A model generated the notes under the pieces. It made no database searches. It worked only from the letters and a program-made list of their open reading frames with translations, and was not told the origin of the DNA. Shown here piece after piece: positions 12,733 through 21,131 of a DNA stretch of 64,000 bases (positions are counted from its first letter, which is position 1; each line of letters opens with the position of its first letter). The position numbers and the translations under genes are program-made. Origin of the DNA: Cepaea nemoralis (lineage: Eukaryota; Mollusca; Gastropoda; Stylommatophora; Helicidae); assembly GCA_014155875.1 (NCBI GenBank), contig JACEFZ010014476.1, positions 689,001-753,000 of the forward strand, written 5' to 3'.

Positions 12733-13814
12733 CAGACCACCCTATGTATAAAAGGTTTAGTGGTTTTGGAAAGGGAAGACTGAAGCGTAGCAACTTTGTA
12801 GAAACTGCAAAACGAAAGATTAGGGCAGATCCCATACTTAACATATCAACAGTCAAACCCATTTACAATGCAGACAAGTTCCCAGCTTGGAGACAGCAGC
12901 AACTGCCTGAGATGATAGAAAACATTCCTGGTATTGAGAAAAAGAACACTCAACATGAAACCGAAAGAAGAGAAATAACCCTAAACTACATAAAAGAACA
13001 TTACCCAAGCAGCAATTGGACCCATGCATATACAGATGGATCAGCCAAAAATTCAGTAGAGAATGGAGGAGGAGGAATTCTCCTAAATTTAAAAAATGGA
13101 GTGAAAAAAACACATTCAGTGGCAACTGGAAAGTTCTCAAGTAACTTCAAAGCGGAGGTAGAGGCTCTGAAAACTGCAGCAGAAATGCTCTTGATGGAGG
13201 AAAATAAAGAGACGCAAATAGCTATCTTTACAGATGCAAAGTCAGCTGTCTCAATACTGAAGAGCAAAAACAGCACAGAACTAGCTGACCTAAGAGCAGC
13301 ACTCCATGGTCTATGCCAGAAATCCAAAAAAGTTGTAATACAGTGGATCCCATCACATTGCAGTATACCTGGAAATGAAGAGGCTGACAGACTGGCAAAA
13401 GAGGGCGGACGACTACCACAGCATGACATAGACATAACCTATAATGAGGCAAAGAGGTTGATAAAAAGCACTTATAGAACCAAATGGGAATCAGAGCATC
13501 CAGGCCACCAGAAGGATGATGCATATTACAAACTCGACCGAAGAGAACAAGTAGCAATCTTCAGACTCCGCACAGGACATAACAGGCTGAAATACCACTT
13601 GTTCAACAAACTAAAGATAGGAGATACAGATGAATGTAATTGTGGAACTGGTAAAATGACAGCTAAACATTTGCTGCAAGAGTGCCCAATATATGCAGAA
13701 CAGAGAAAGATATTTTGGCCCACACCTGCTTCATTCGAGGACAAGCTCTATGGAGATATCAACAAGCTCAAGTCGACTGCAGCTTACTTTAACTGTATTC
13801 AGGTTGACATTTAA
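12723..13814 (+). CDS. LINE-A RNase H domain and C-terminal zinc-knuckle tail
   Basis: RNase H degrades the RNA strand of the LINE RNA/cDNA hybrid. The visible motifs in order, in residues from 12729, are YTDGSAKN (near 99), AEVEALK (near 142), FTDAKSAV (near 167) and IPSHCSIPGNEEADRLAKEG (near 205). Together these supply the D-E-D catalytic acids and the conserved histidine. The C-terminal part has RLRTGHNRLKYH and then CNCG...H-LLQECP. The region is open for 361 codons in the -1 frame relative to the RT ORF and has no good ATG at its start (the frame is open from 12723). It is therefore most likely expressed as a fusion with the RT by frameshifting, or it lost its fusion through a one-base deletion. 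Confidence 0.85.
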   Translation, partial: RRLTDHPMYKRFSGFGKGRLKRSNFVETAKRKIRADPILNISTVKPIYNADKFPAWRQQQLPEMIENIPGIEKKNTQHETERREITLNYIKEHYPSSNWTHAYTDGSAKNSVENGGGGILLNLKNGVKKTHSVATGKFSSNFKAEVEALKTAAEMLLMEENKETQIAIFTDAKSAVSILKSKNSTELADLRAALHGLCQKSKKVVIQWIPSHCSIPGNEEADRLAKEGGRLPQHDIDITYNEAKRLIKSTYRTKWESEHPGHQKDDAYYKLDRREQVAIFRLRTGHNRLKYHLFNKLKIGDTDECNCGTGKMTAKHLLQECPIYAEQRKIFWPTPASFEDKLYGDINKLKSTAAYFNCIQVDI

Positions 13815-13891
13815 ATGTACATGAAGAAGTATTTAGACTGCCACACTTCATACCACAGGCATGTCGGTTACACAAGCCTCCCAGAGGCATG

Positions 13892-14062
13892 AAATGGAAT
13901 ATTGCTTGGATAGCAAATCCATTACGTGGAAAGTCCGAATCGAAAGCTCACTGTGTGGGCTTCATAAAAGGTGGAAAAAGTGTCCTAGTGGCACAAAATG
14001 GAATATTGCTTGGATAGCAAATCCATTACGTGGAAAGTCCGAATCGAAAGCTCACTGTGTGG
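13892..14062 (+). repeat. Two-copy direct repeat, period 104 bp
   Basis: A 67-base stretch starting 'aaatggaatattgcttgg' at 13892-13958 is repeated identically at 13996-14062, just downstream of LINE-A. It is a recent local duplication. Confidence 0.85.
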
Positions 14063-14371
14063 ATGTCATCTGCAAACTGCATTCTTCTGGCTTCTGGAAG
14101 AACAGCCTATGGTGAACGGAAGGCCCAATATACGGAAGTGAGGCTAAGCAGCCATGTGCAGGACGTGACGATTCCTTGGGTGAGCCCAGTACCAGAGCGC
14201 TGTGTGATGGCTCTGCAATTATGGAAGCCTCCTTGGATGGCGGGGAATGCCCATGGTCTGCCCCTGCCTTCCCTTGAGGGCCGACCAGGATGCCTTTGGC
14301 TGTTCTATATGGGCCAGCTGGAATGGGAGATAACACCACAACAGTGAGAGTCTAACGTCCTAAGAAACCCC
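14063..14371. other. No gene recognised
   Basis: GC-richer sequence with overlapping short open frames on both strands but no motif. It is bounded by the duplication on the left and by SINE-2 on the right. Confidence 0.35.
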
Positions 14372-14513
14372 CCGGGAAGGTTAACCCGGTCAACAAATGC
14401 CCGCAGAAGTCGGATGTGTCGGCCTAACGGCGCAAGAACGCAGCTATGCTGTAAACAGGCACAACGCAATCACGTCCGAAAAAAAAACTCCGGATGAACG
14501 AAGAAGAAGAAGA
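14372..14513 (+). repeat. SINE-2 copy with short (GAA)n tail
   Basis: It starts at a C-run/CCGGG block and runs through 'ggttaacccggtcaacaaat', 'agaagtcggatgtgtcgg' and 'caagaacgcagctatgctg' to 'tccggatgaac(gaa)4'. The terminal 'tgaacgaagaagaag' matches the LINE-A 3' terminus at 1120-1143 almost exactly. Confidence 0.8.
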
Positions 14514-14586
14514 TATTGTTTAAGGATAAACAGATTGACAGGTAAAAGGTTGATCATGTGTTTAATCAGAATGGGTTACTGAAGAC

Positions 14587-14587
<1 letters not shown>

Positions 14588-14632
<45 letters not shown>

Positions 14633-14690
14633 GGACGGACAGATGGACGGCGGGCGGGCGGGCGGGCGGGCGCGCGGAAAGACAGACAGA
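14588..14690. repeat. (GACA)n then (GGCG)n microsatellite
   Basis: About 45 bp of GACA units pass through GACG/GATG intermediates into (GGGC)n. The tract shows stepwise single-base drift of a tetranucleotide motif. Confidence 0.9.
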
Positions 14691-15419
14691 CACTGCCAAA
14701 TTTAAGTCGTGTATTTTCACAAAGACTGGCTCCTCTTATTCGCCTGTTCTTTATCTTTATCCCTAATATTTATCCCTCGTCTTTATCCCTCATCTTTATC
14801 CCTCATCTGTATCCCTCATCTTTATGCCTCATCGAAGCTTAGGCCATCATGCCAACCTGTCAGATCTTTTCCTTTCTCCACCCGTTCCCTCCACGCCCGT
14901 CCCATATTATTCGTCTCTATCTATAGCTCACGTCTCCTTATGTTGTTAGCTATTCCTTTATTTGATTTGCACTGTCAGTTTCAGAGAAAAAAGCTTCTAA
15001 TATACTAATATTAATCAGACGTTCTCAATGCTTGTGCTTTCTAACACCACCACATCACTTCTTGTTTCGCTGGAAACTCTACTACTCATTAATGGTACTG
15101 TAATTCCATTGTGGCTTATTCCTTGCAAGCTCTGGTTAATGATTGCGTGTGGGTTTATTAATAAGTGCTTTAATTGCCATTTTTTCTGTTTCTGTGATAC
15201 ATACAGCAGTAATGAGTTGACTTGAGTTGAGTCAAGAACCGACACAACACTCTTGAATTTCCCATACATGCTCCATCTTCAACTGCAACAGCCAGCGAAG
15301 AGTCCCAATACTAATGCTTCTCCACATCTTGTTATCTCTAAAGGTATCTATCAGTTCGTCTGTTGATTGCCTTCCATATCATCACACAAAACTGTCAAGA
15401 AATGTATCTCGCTGTTTTC
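14691..15419. other. No gene recognised; CTTTATCCCTCAT short repeat
   Basis: Around 14755-14830 a 'ctttatccctcat' 12-13 bp motif is repeated five to six times. The rest of the interval has no supported feature. Confidence 0.5.
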
Positions 15420-15670
15420 CTCTATGTCACTTTCCACAAATCGGCCCGATTGTCACATGTTCCGGGTGCTTTTTCCCCCTCTTAAATGTGGCCAAAAATG
15501 ATGACAGCCTTTTTCTGATGTTATTTGACATCACCATGACTTTTGTCTTTTTATTATTCATACTAAGGCCCATTTTGTTTTCACTTTCTACAATCTCTGT
15601 ATCTATCATTTCTTATAGTTCCTTCTGACTTGTTGCTATGAAGACGATGTCATCAGCATAACGTAGATGG
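15420..15670 (-). pseudogene. RTE-like reverse transcriptase fragment
   Basis: On the minus strand the translation starts LRYADDIVFIATSQKEL, which contains the catalytic YADD of a reverse transcriptase. After one in-frame stop it continues MIDTEIVESENKMGLSMNNK followed by KTKVMVMS. This is the usual motif D region of RTE/BovB-type LINEs, whose K-T-K-V-M-V block follows YADD at this spacing. Only about 80 codons survive before similarity fades. Confidence 0.7.
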
Positions 15671-16180
15671 TTAGTGGCTGTCTCTTTGGTTGTCGGTCTC
15701 AGTGATTGTGTCTCTTTGGTTGTCGGTATCAGTTGTTGAGTCAGTCGTTGTCTTTTGTGGTCGGTCTTATTGTCTCTCTGGTTGTCGGTCTCCGTGATTG
15801 TCTCTTTGGTTGTTGGTCTCGGTGGTTTTCTCTTTGGTTGTTGGTCTCGGTGGTTTTCTCTTTTTTTTCGGTCTCGGTATTTGAGTCGGTCTCAGTGGTT
15901 GTCTTTGGTTGTCGGTCTCAGCGTCTCAGCTCTTTGATTGTACATCTCAGTGGTTGTCTCTTTGGTTGTCAGCCTTCGTGATTGTCTCTTTGGTTGTCGA
16001 TTCCAGTGGTTGTTTCTCTTTGGTTGTCGATTCCAGTGGTTGTTTCTCTTTGGTTGTCGGTATCAGTGGTTGAGTCGGTCTCAGTGATTTTCGTGTGTGG
16101 TCGGTATCAGTGGTTGTGTCTTTGGTTATGGGTCTCAACTCTTTGGTGTGGTTGTCTCCTTGGTTATCGATCTCAGTGAA
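15660..16180. repeat. Degenerate ~28-bp tandem repeat
   Basis: Variants of 'tctctttggttgtcggtctcagtggttg' are repeated roughly 18 times with changing spacers. The array starts exactly where the RT fragment ends. Open frames rich in Val/Ser/Leu across it are repeat artefacts. Confidence 0.8.
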
Positions 16181-16189
16181 ATATCCATG

Positions 16190-16530
16190 AAAACCTTTGG
16201 AGATGTGGTTTTATATAAGAATGCTGAAAATTAGTTGGACAGTCAAAATGAGCAGTATATACATTTTGAAGGAAGCAAACATAATAAAGAAGCAGTCGTG
16301 CAGTAGTTCCAGTTTTTGTTTTTTTCATGACTTGGCCAAAAAACGATGTCGTGACAACCGGAAAGATTTGCGGAAAGAGAGATAGAGGGAGATAGCATGA
16401 GCAGGCTCTTTACAGTCTTGTGTCATGGCACGGAAGGGAGTCAACACACAAATTGTTCCATGCCGTCGGAGATCGCAATTTGTGGAGAGACATGATCGCC
16501 TACGCAGCCGGCAAGGTGATGATGATTACG
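16190..16530 (+). pseudogene. LINE 3'-end remnant
   Basis: Heavily frameshifted. The end reads GDRNLWRDMIAYAAGK followed by a TGATGATGAT run. This matches the terminal W-R-x-M block and trinucleotide tail typical of RTE-like LINE C-termini. Preceding pieces (TMS*QPERFAERE) are compatible but weak. Confidence 0.45.
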
Positions 16531-17269
16531 AAGGTCCCTACTCGCAGACTTGACTTATCTTACATAATGTTGTAATTGAGTGAGGAATGTACGTGATCAC
16601 CTCACCTCATCTCTTAGCCTCCCGACATTATAAAAGGAATATTTAACATTCCATGCCTCTCAGGTCAATGTCTGCTGTACGACCACCGTTGTATGTTTAC
16701 CTTCACACAGGCGACCACACACCCACACCTCAACGTACCTACACCCACACACCAACCTACCTCACTTCCACATTCAAATTACTTCCCCCAGGTAAATTGT
16801 GCACCGTTATTTTCCTTTCAAATGTATTTAAAGCGAATCGGTGTGCAATTCTCCGTGTTTATTCAGGTAAGACGTGTGTAGCACAGACAGACGCCTGCCT
16901 GCCAAGTTAATCAGCCTGGCCTTTCACTTAGCTGAACCTACAGGACCGCCTAATCAAGCCTTTGGTGACAGTGTCTTCGAAGGTTATTCAGCACAGGACT
17001 TGAGAATCCATCTCTCTGGAAATTTAACTGAACTTTTGCAACCGGGTATGTGAATTGTGTGTGTTTGTTGCATGTGTAACTGGAGTATTATTCACATAGT
17101 CACCATCTTAGCGGGCGCGTTAGCGAAGTAGATAGCTAACTACGCTGATAATCTGATGTATGAGCACTGTGGGCCGTGGGCTGGTCGACTGCGTGGATTC
17201 AGACCTACAAAATGTGATGGCCATGTCATATTACAACCCCGTAGCAGGAAATTGCTTCGGGACATTCTT
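16531..17269. other. No gene recognised
   Basis: The interval contains a CA-rich stretch (16705-16770) and a possible old tRNA-like repeat around 17110-17230 ('gcgggcgcgttagcgaagta', 'gtggattcagacc'). That assignment is too weak to name. Confidence 0.35.
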
Positions 17270-17500
17270 TTAAATTTTACCATAACCATCGAGTGAGTGT
17301 GTTCTTGTCTCGGTTAAATTTTATCATAACCATCGAGTGAGTCTGTGTTCTTGTCTCGATTAAATTTTATCATAACCATCGAGTGAGTCTGTGTTCTTGT
17401 CTCGATTACATTTTATCATAACCATCCAGTGAGTCTGTGTTCTTGTCTCGGTTAAATTTTATCATAACCATCGAGTGAGTGTGTTCTTCTCTCGATTACG
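17270..17500. repeat. 46-bp minisatellite, five copies
   Basis: The unit 'ttaaattttatcataaccat' continuing to '..gtgttcttgtctcg' is repeated about five times with few substitutions. The 'gtgttcttgtctcgattacg' part is the antisense of the RTE-like C-terminal block found at 28980-29117, so the array appears to have grown from a LINE 3' end. Confidence 0.85.
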
Positions 17501-17545
17501 CCAGGTAATGATCTCCTTGCCTTTCCTTTGTTCTTTTCCCACCAA
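17501..17545 (-). pseudogene. RTE-like C-terminal remnant beside the minisatellite
   Basis: A short stretch continuing the minisatellite unit with 'tttcctttgttcttttccc', parallel to the 'ccccttgttctcttcc' part of the RTE end near 29110. It supports the origin of the array. Confidence 0.4.
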
Positions 17546-17687
17546 TGATGCCATCAAATAGCGATTTATTAAAATGTTCTTAACACAAAATTAATCACAA
17601 TGATTAATTTGGTTGACCTTTCGCCGTTATCTAGTGTCTTTAATTTGACGACGATCATGTGTCATTATTTATTGGTCATATCTGTTG

Positions 17688-18060
17688 TCTCATTCATTCA
17701 GTAGCATGTCCTTTGCAGAACCGCGCTCCCATAACAACCTTCTGGAAAACCTCTCGATCATAAGCCAGATTCCCCGCGTCCGATACACCGATCTGGAGAT
17801 CATCCGTCACATCCTGCACCCATCTTCTCTGTGGGCTTCCTCTTCCTCTCTTCCCAGGCATATACCTCTCCATTATTGTTCTCTCCAAACTTTCGTGACG
17901 TTTCAAGTGACCAAAATATTTAAATTTTCTTTGTTTTATCGTCTTTTATATCCAACCGTCTTCAACATTCAGCTCTTGAAGTATGGGTGCATTTATTCTT
18001 TTCTTTATCCAAGATATTCTTAGAACTCGTCCATAACATTTATATTCAGTTGTCTTGTTC
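17688..18060 (-). pseudogene. RTE/BovB-like LINE C-terminus
   Basis: The minus-strand frame (17906-17694) reads HESLERTIMERYMPGKRGRG, SPQRRWVQDVTDDLQIGV, then AYDREVFQKVVMGARFCKGH. This is the standard C-terminal tail of RTE-like LINE proteins: a G-K-R-G-R-G-x-P-x-x-R-W block, then D-R-E, then the terminal G-A block. Upstream, at 17990-18060, the translation gives R-V-L-R-I-S-W-I-K-K-R-type residues in another frame. It is frameshifted, 5'-truncated and dead. Confidence 0.75.
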
Positions 18061-18642
18061 GGTTTAATCCAGAAAATCTGGTCTCGGCGCATACATTAAA
18101 TATGCTGTTATGGAACGGGAGCTTCTTGCAGTAAGTCTTCTTTTCCGTCGCCTTCTTACCTTCTATGATCTCCTCAAGGAATCCCTGGGTGTGCTAGAAC
18201 TTCACACCTGCAGGGTTAGGATGTCCTTATGTCATGGTTCACATAGTGTCTTGCCAGGATGAGGCATAGGTTGGCAATGTTTGCTGCGCAAAATGTATTT
18301 CTTTGTGAACTCTAAACCAATGCCCCAGGGAAAGAGACGAGGTAGACAACACAACCTTTGCAGCAGGCTAAGACAGCTAGGCCTGTCTCTATTCCCCCAG
18401 CGTATCCTAGCAATCAGTGTAGCGGTATATGTTTCAGGTCATAAAAACATACAGAGGTACATTTCATGGTTTATAGATACGAGCATTGATTCGTTGGTTG
18501 TTTACAGACACAGATATTCATACATTTCATAGTTACATGTGACTCATGTGATAGCGTGTAGATAATGTAAGGATATATTCCATGTTTTATGGATACTCTT
18601 AGTGCTACATTCTTTAACTTCTTCTTTCTTTGTCTTCTTACA
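18061..18642. other. No gene recognised
   Basis: No open frame with motifs and no named repeat. Confidence 0.35.
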
Positions 18643-18643
18643 T

Positions 18644-18699
<56 letters not shown>

Positions 18700-18717
18700 T
18701 ATTTATTTATTTATTTA
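18643..18717. repeat. (TTTC)n-(TTTA)n microsatellite
   Basis: About 14 TTTC units pass into about five TTTA units. Confidence 0.95.
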
Positions 18718-18817
18718 TGCGTCTTATCCGTGATCTCCCAGTGGATAAAATGCCAGATCCTTTATATACCTGTTCATGTTGGTTGCATTTTGCAACTAAA
18801 TTGTCTCACAAATCTTT

Positions 18818-18990
18818 CTGCAAGGCGGCGTGCCGAAATCGTCGCATAAAACACCAACTCCGCAGCTCCAGCGACGATCCCTTAAGAATCTCCAATAAAA
18901 TTACACTCGTGAGTTGAACGATGTAGCCCAGAACCGAACCCGCGACCTTCGGAGCGCGAGGCAAGCGGCGTACCCTCTTCGTCACGGAAA
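18818..18990 (-). repeat. SINE-3 copy (tRNA-derived)
   Basis: The minus strand reads from a head with box B 'gggttcggttctggg' (18938-18947 region) through 'agctgcggagttggtg' to the 'gcggcg' end. It is the same family as 23600-23812 and 38040-38275, with the characteristic 'accttcggagcgcgaggcaa' (reversed anticodon-arm region). Confidence 0.75.
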
Positions 18991-19042
18991 CTCCCTACTC
19001 TGTACATAAAAGCTGTTAGTGCGATCTGTTGTTTTGTCTAAA

Positions 19043-19150
19043 ATAAACATTTCATCGGGTGACAAAAAGAGTAAACATTTCATGAGGTAACAAAAAGAGT
19101 TAATATTTCATCAGGTGACAAAAAGTAAACATTTCATCATGTGACAAAAT
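19043..19150. repeat. ~29-bp tandem repeat, four copies
   Basis: Four variants of 'taaacatttcatcaggtgac' followed by 'aaaaagag' in tandem. Confidence 0.85.
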
Positions 19151-19517
19151 AAAGGCAGACCAAAGAACGCATTCGTTGCCCTGGTGTGCATAAACCTGTT
19201 TTCAGAATATACGCAGCAATGCCAGCCTAGACATCGGTAGAATGATCAAATTTTGTTTAGGAATAGAAACTATGACCACACCAGCGTTACACCCCGCAGT
19301 TACTATCATTGGCGTATTCTTCTTCTTAAACTTCTCTTTTTCCTCTATCTTAGACCCTCAACCAGCTCCCGCCAGCATTATCTTTTGCTACCTCACATAC
19401 TTCGTTTGCTCTGCGCGATCCAGGGAAAGGGCTTTCTAGTTACACTATTTTCAGATTTTCTTATTGTGCGTTCTATCATTCTGCTCCGTGCGGGTACCAA
19501 TCCATGAATGTTTTGTA

Positions 19518-20221
19518 GTTTATTAGTAAGTTTTAGCCATTCTTGATGTTTCTGGTTTATTAGTAAGTTTTAGTCTTTCTTGATGTTTCTGGTTTATTAG
19601 TAAGTTTTAGTCATTCTTGATGTTTCTGGTTTATTAGTAAGTTTTAGTCATTCTTGATGTTTCTGACTTATTAGTAGGTTTTAGTCATTCTTGATTTTTC
19701 TGGTTTATTAGTAAGTTTTAGTCATTCTTGATTTTTCTGGTTTATTAGTAAGTTTTAGTCATTGTTGATGTTTCTGATTTATTAGTAAGTTTTAGTCATT
19801 CTTGATGTTTCTGGTTTATTAGTAAGTTTTAGTCATTCTTGATGTTTCTGGTTTATTAGTAAGTTTTAGTCTTTCTTGATGTTTCTGGTTTATTAGTAAG
19901 TTTTAGTCATTCTTGATGTTTCTGGTTTATTAGTAAGTTTTAGTCATTCTTGATGTTTCTGACTTATTAGTAGGTTTTAGTCATTCTTGATTTTTCTGGT
20001 TTATTAGTAAGTTTTAGTCATTCTTGATTTTTCTGGTTTATTAGTAAGTTTTAGTCATTGTTGATGTTTCTGATTTATTAGTAAGTTTTAGTCATTCTTG
20101 ATGTTTCTGGTTATTAGTAAGTTTTAGTCATTCTTGATGTTTCTGGTTTATTAGTAAGTTTTAGTCATTCTTGATGTTTCTGGTTTATTAGTAAGTTTTA
20201 GTCATTCCTGATGTTTCTGGT
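19518..20221. repeat. 37-bp tandem array with 8-monomer higher-order repeat
   Basis: Nineteen to twenty monomers of 'gtttattagtaagttttagt' + 'cattcttgatgtttctg' (37 bp). Monomers 2-9 carry a distinctive order of variants (tcttt, plain, plain, acttattagtagg/gattttt, gattttt, cattgttg, attta start, plain). The same order recurs in monomers 10-17, so a 296-bp block was duplicated. The only difference is one lost T in monomer 17. Confidence 0.9.
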
Positions 20222-20261
20222 CCATATACAAGTACTGATTTAACAAGAGACTAGAGGTCAG

Positions 20262-20440
20262 CATGGCCGAATGGCTGCGCTAGCTATTAAACATCCGATC
20301 GCTGCTACCGAGGTAGCGGGTTCAACCTACTGGACAAAACTGTTGACTTCTCGTCCCTGACTTGGGGACGTAAATTACAAGTACCTCAGTATTTGGGGTG
20401 GGTTTGACTGAAGGCGATTCTTGTTCTATTCCACGAAAGT
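20262..20440 (+). repeat. SINE-4 copy, tRNA-Leu/Ser-like head
   Basis: The head 'atggccgaatggctgcgct' is a clear box A. 'gtagcgggttcaacctac' is the box B arm. The body has 'ttgacttctcgtccctgac' and 'acgtaaattacaagtacctc'. The minus-strand copy at 33145-33330 shares body and spacing. Confidence 0.75.
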
Positions 20441-20520
20441 CAAGCCTTACAATATTATGACTGTACAAAGATAGTTGCAAAGATTTACATATGTTACATG
20501 TATACTACATTTAAATCGTT

Positions 20521-20532
20521 TCTCCTCCACAG
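20521..20532 (+). promoter_or_regulatory. Candidate 3' splice acceptor upstream of the profilin start
   Basis: The pyrimidine-rich 'tctcctccacag' ends 13 bases before the profilin ATG at 20546. This suggests an intron in the 5' untranslated region (or a short upstream exon), not a processed retrocopy. Confidence 0.5.
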
Positions 20533-20545
20533 TATGCTTCAACTG

Positions 20546-20944
20546 ATGACGTGGGGTGAAATTATCGAAAGCTTCAAGATGGAAGGCCAATTGAAAATGG
20601 CCGTTATCTTCGACTCGTCGGGCGACAAAATTGCTGAAACCGAAGGAACTACCATGACGTCCACAGAAGCCACCAGTGTTCTAAAATCGCTGAACACAAA
20701 TTCCACATCTATCTATGGACTTATCCTCATGGGGGAAAAGTTCAAATGTTTTCACGTGGACAAGGATACTTTGATTGGTCGGGCGGATGTCAACGTGTTG
20801 GTTGCACACCGGAAACAGAACTTGTTGATCTGTGGTATTTCTAGCTTAAATTCAAAAACTTCCTGTTTGGCGGCGGTCAAGAATTTTGTGCACCGGCTCG
20901 TAGCGGAGGGAACTCCTGCGGTGTCTGGTGAAAGTCTTATATAA
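20546..20944 (+). CDS. Profilin-like protein (132 aa)
   Basis: Profilins bind actin monomers, poly-proline ligands and phosphoinositides in the cytosol. I chose the ATG at 20546 because it gives MTW, the profilin start signature, and a total of 132 residues, the normal family length. Further upstream in-frame ATGs at 20498 and 20534 would add non-conserved residues. The fold can be traced: N-terminal helix (WGEIIESF), strand KMAVIFDSSGDKIAET, the loop/helix TEATSVLKSLN, strand SIYGLILMGEKFKCFHVDK, a basic strand HRKQNLLICGIS, and the C-terminal helix AVKNFVHRLVAEG. There are no stops or frameshifts. The coding part lies in a single exon with a splice acceptor just upstream. Possible AATAAA signals lie near 22081. 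It could be a profilin paralogue; which one cannot be told here. Confidence 0.7.
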   Translation: MTWGEIIESFKMEGQLKMAVIFDSSGDKIAETEGTTMTSTEATSVLKSLNTNSTSIYGLILMGEKFKCFHVDKDTLIGRADVNVLVAHRKQNLLICGISSLNSKTSCLAAVKNFVHRLVAEGTPAVSGESLI

Positions 20945-21047
20945 GTACACAGTTCCCTATGAGCAAAGAGTCTTGTATAATGTCTCATATCCGTATAATA
21001 GGCTCGGTTGCAAAGACAACTTATCACAAATATAAGGAAGAGACAGT

Positions 21048-21048
21048 C

Positions 21049-21100
<52 letters not shown>

Positions 21101-21131
21101 CGCGTGCGTGCGTGCGTGCGTGTGTGTGTGT
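21048..21131. repeat. (TG)n-(CG)n-(TGCG)n tract
   Basis: Alternating purine-pyrimidine over about 80 bp, including CGCGCGCG, in the presumed 3' region of the profilin gene. It is a strong Z-DNA-forming sequence. Confidence 0.9.

Larger units (their letters stand above)
9687..13832 (+). mobile_element. Near-intact LINE-A non-LTR retrotransposon
   Basis: About 4.1 kb. It comprises a 5' untranslated region, an endonuclease/reverse transcriptase ORF, an RNase H ORF in the -1 frame, and a very short 3' region ending in 'catgaagaag', a minimal GAA tail. The 5' boundary is set from where similarity to the 2.8-3.1 kb fragment starts and is approximate. No separate gag-like ORF1 is visible. Neither ORF contains an internal stop, which makes this the youngest-looking element in the window. 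The domain set (APE endonuclease, RT, RNase H) fits the I/Jockey supergroup. Fragments of the same family lie at 1-1143, 2815-3085 and 52797-54035. Confidence 0.85.

Noticed and set aside
12001..13744. Several minus-strand open frames of 70-140 codons
   Set aside because: Shadows of the LINE-A ORFs on the opposite strand.
13831..14340. Extension of LINE-A 3' UTR to 14.3 kb
   Set aside because: The other LINE-A copies end within about 30 bases of the stop in a GAA tail, and the intact copy has 'gaagaag' at 13826-13832.
15706..16180. Val/Ser/Leu-rich membrane-like proteins
   Set aside because: Translate a degenerate 28-bp repeat and shift frame with it. No independent support.
19518..20221. 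CRISPR-like array of 37-bp repeats
   Set aside because: Repeats are directly contiguous with no spacers, and the context is eukaryotic. The same reasoning applies at 31140-32435.
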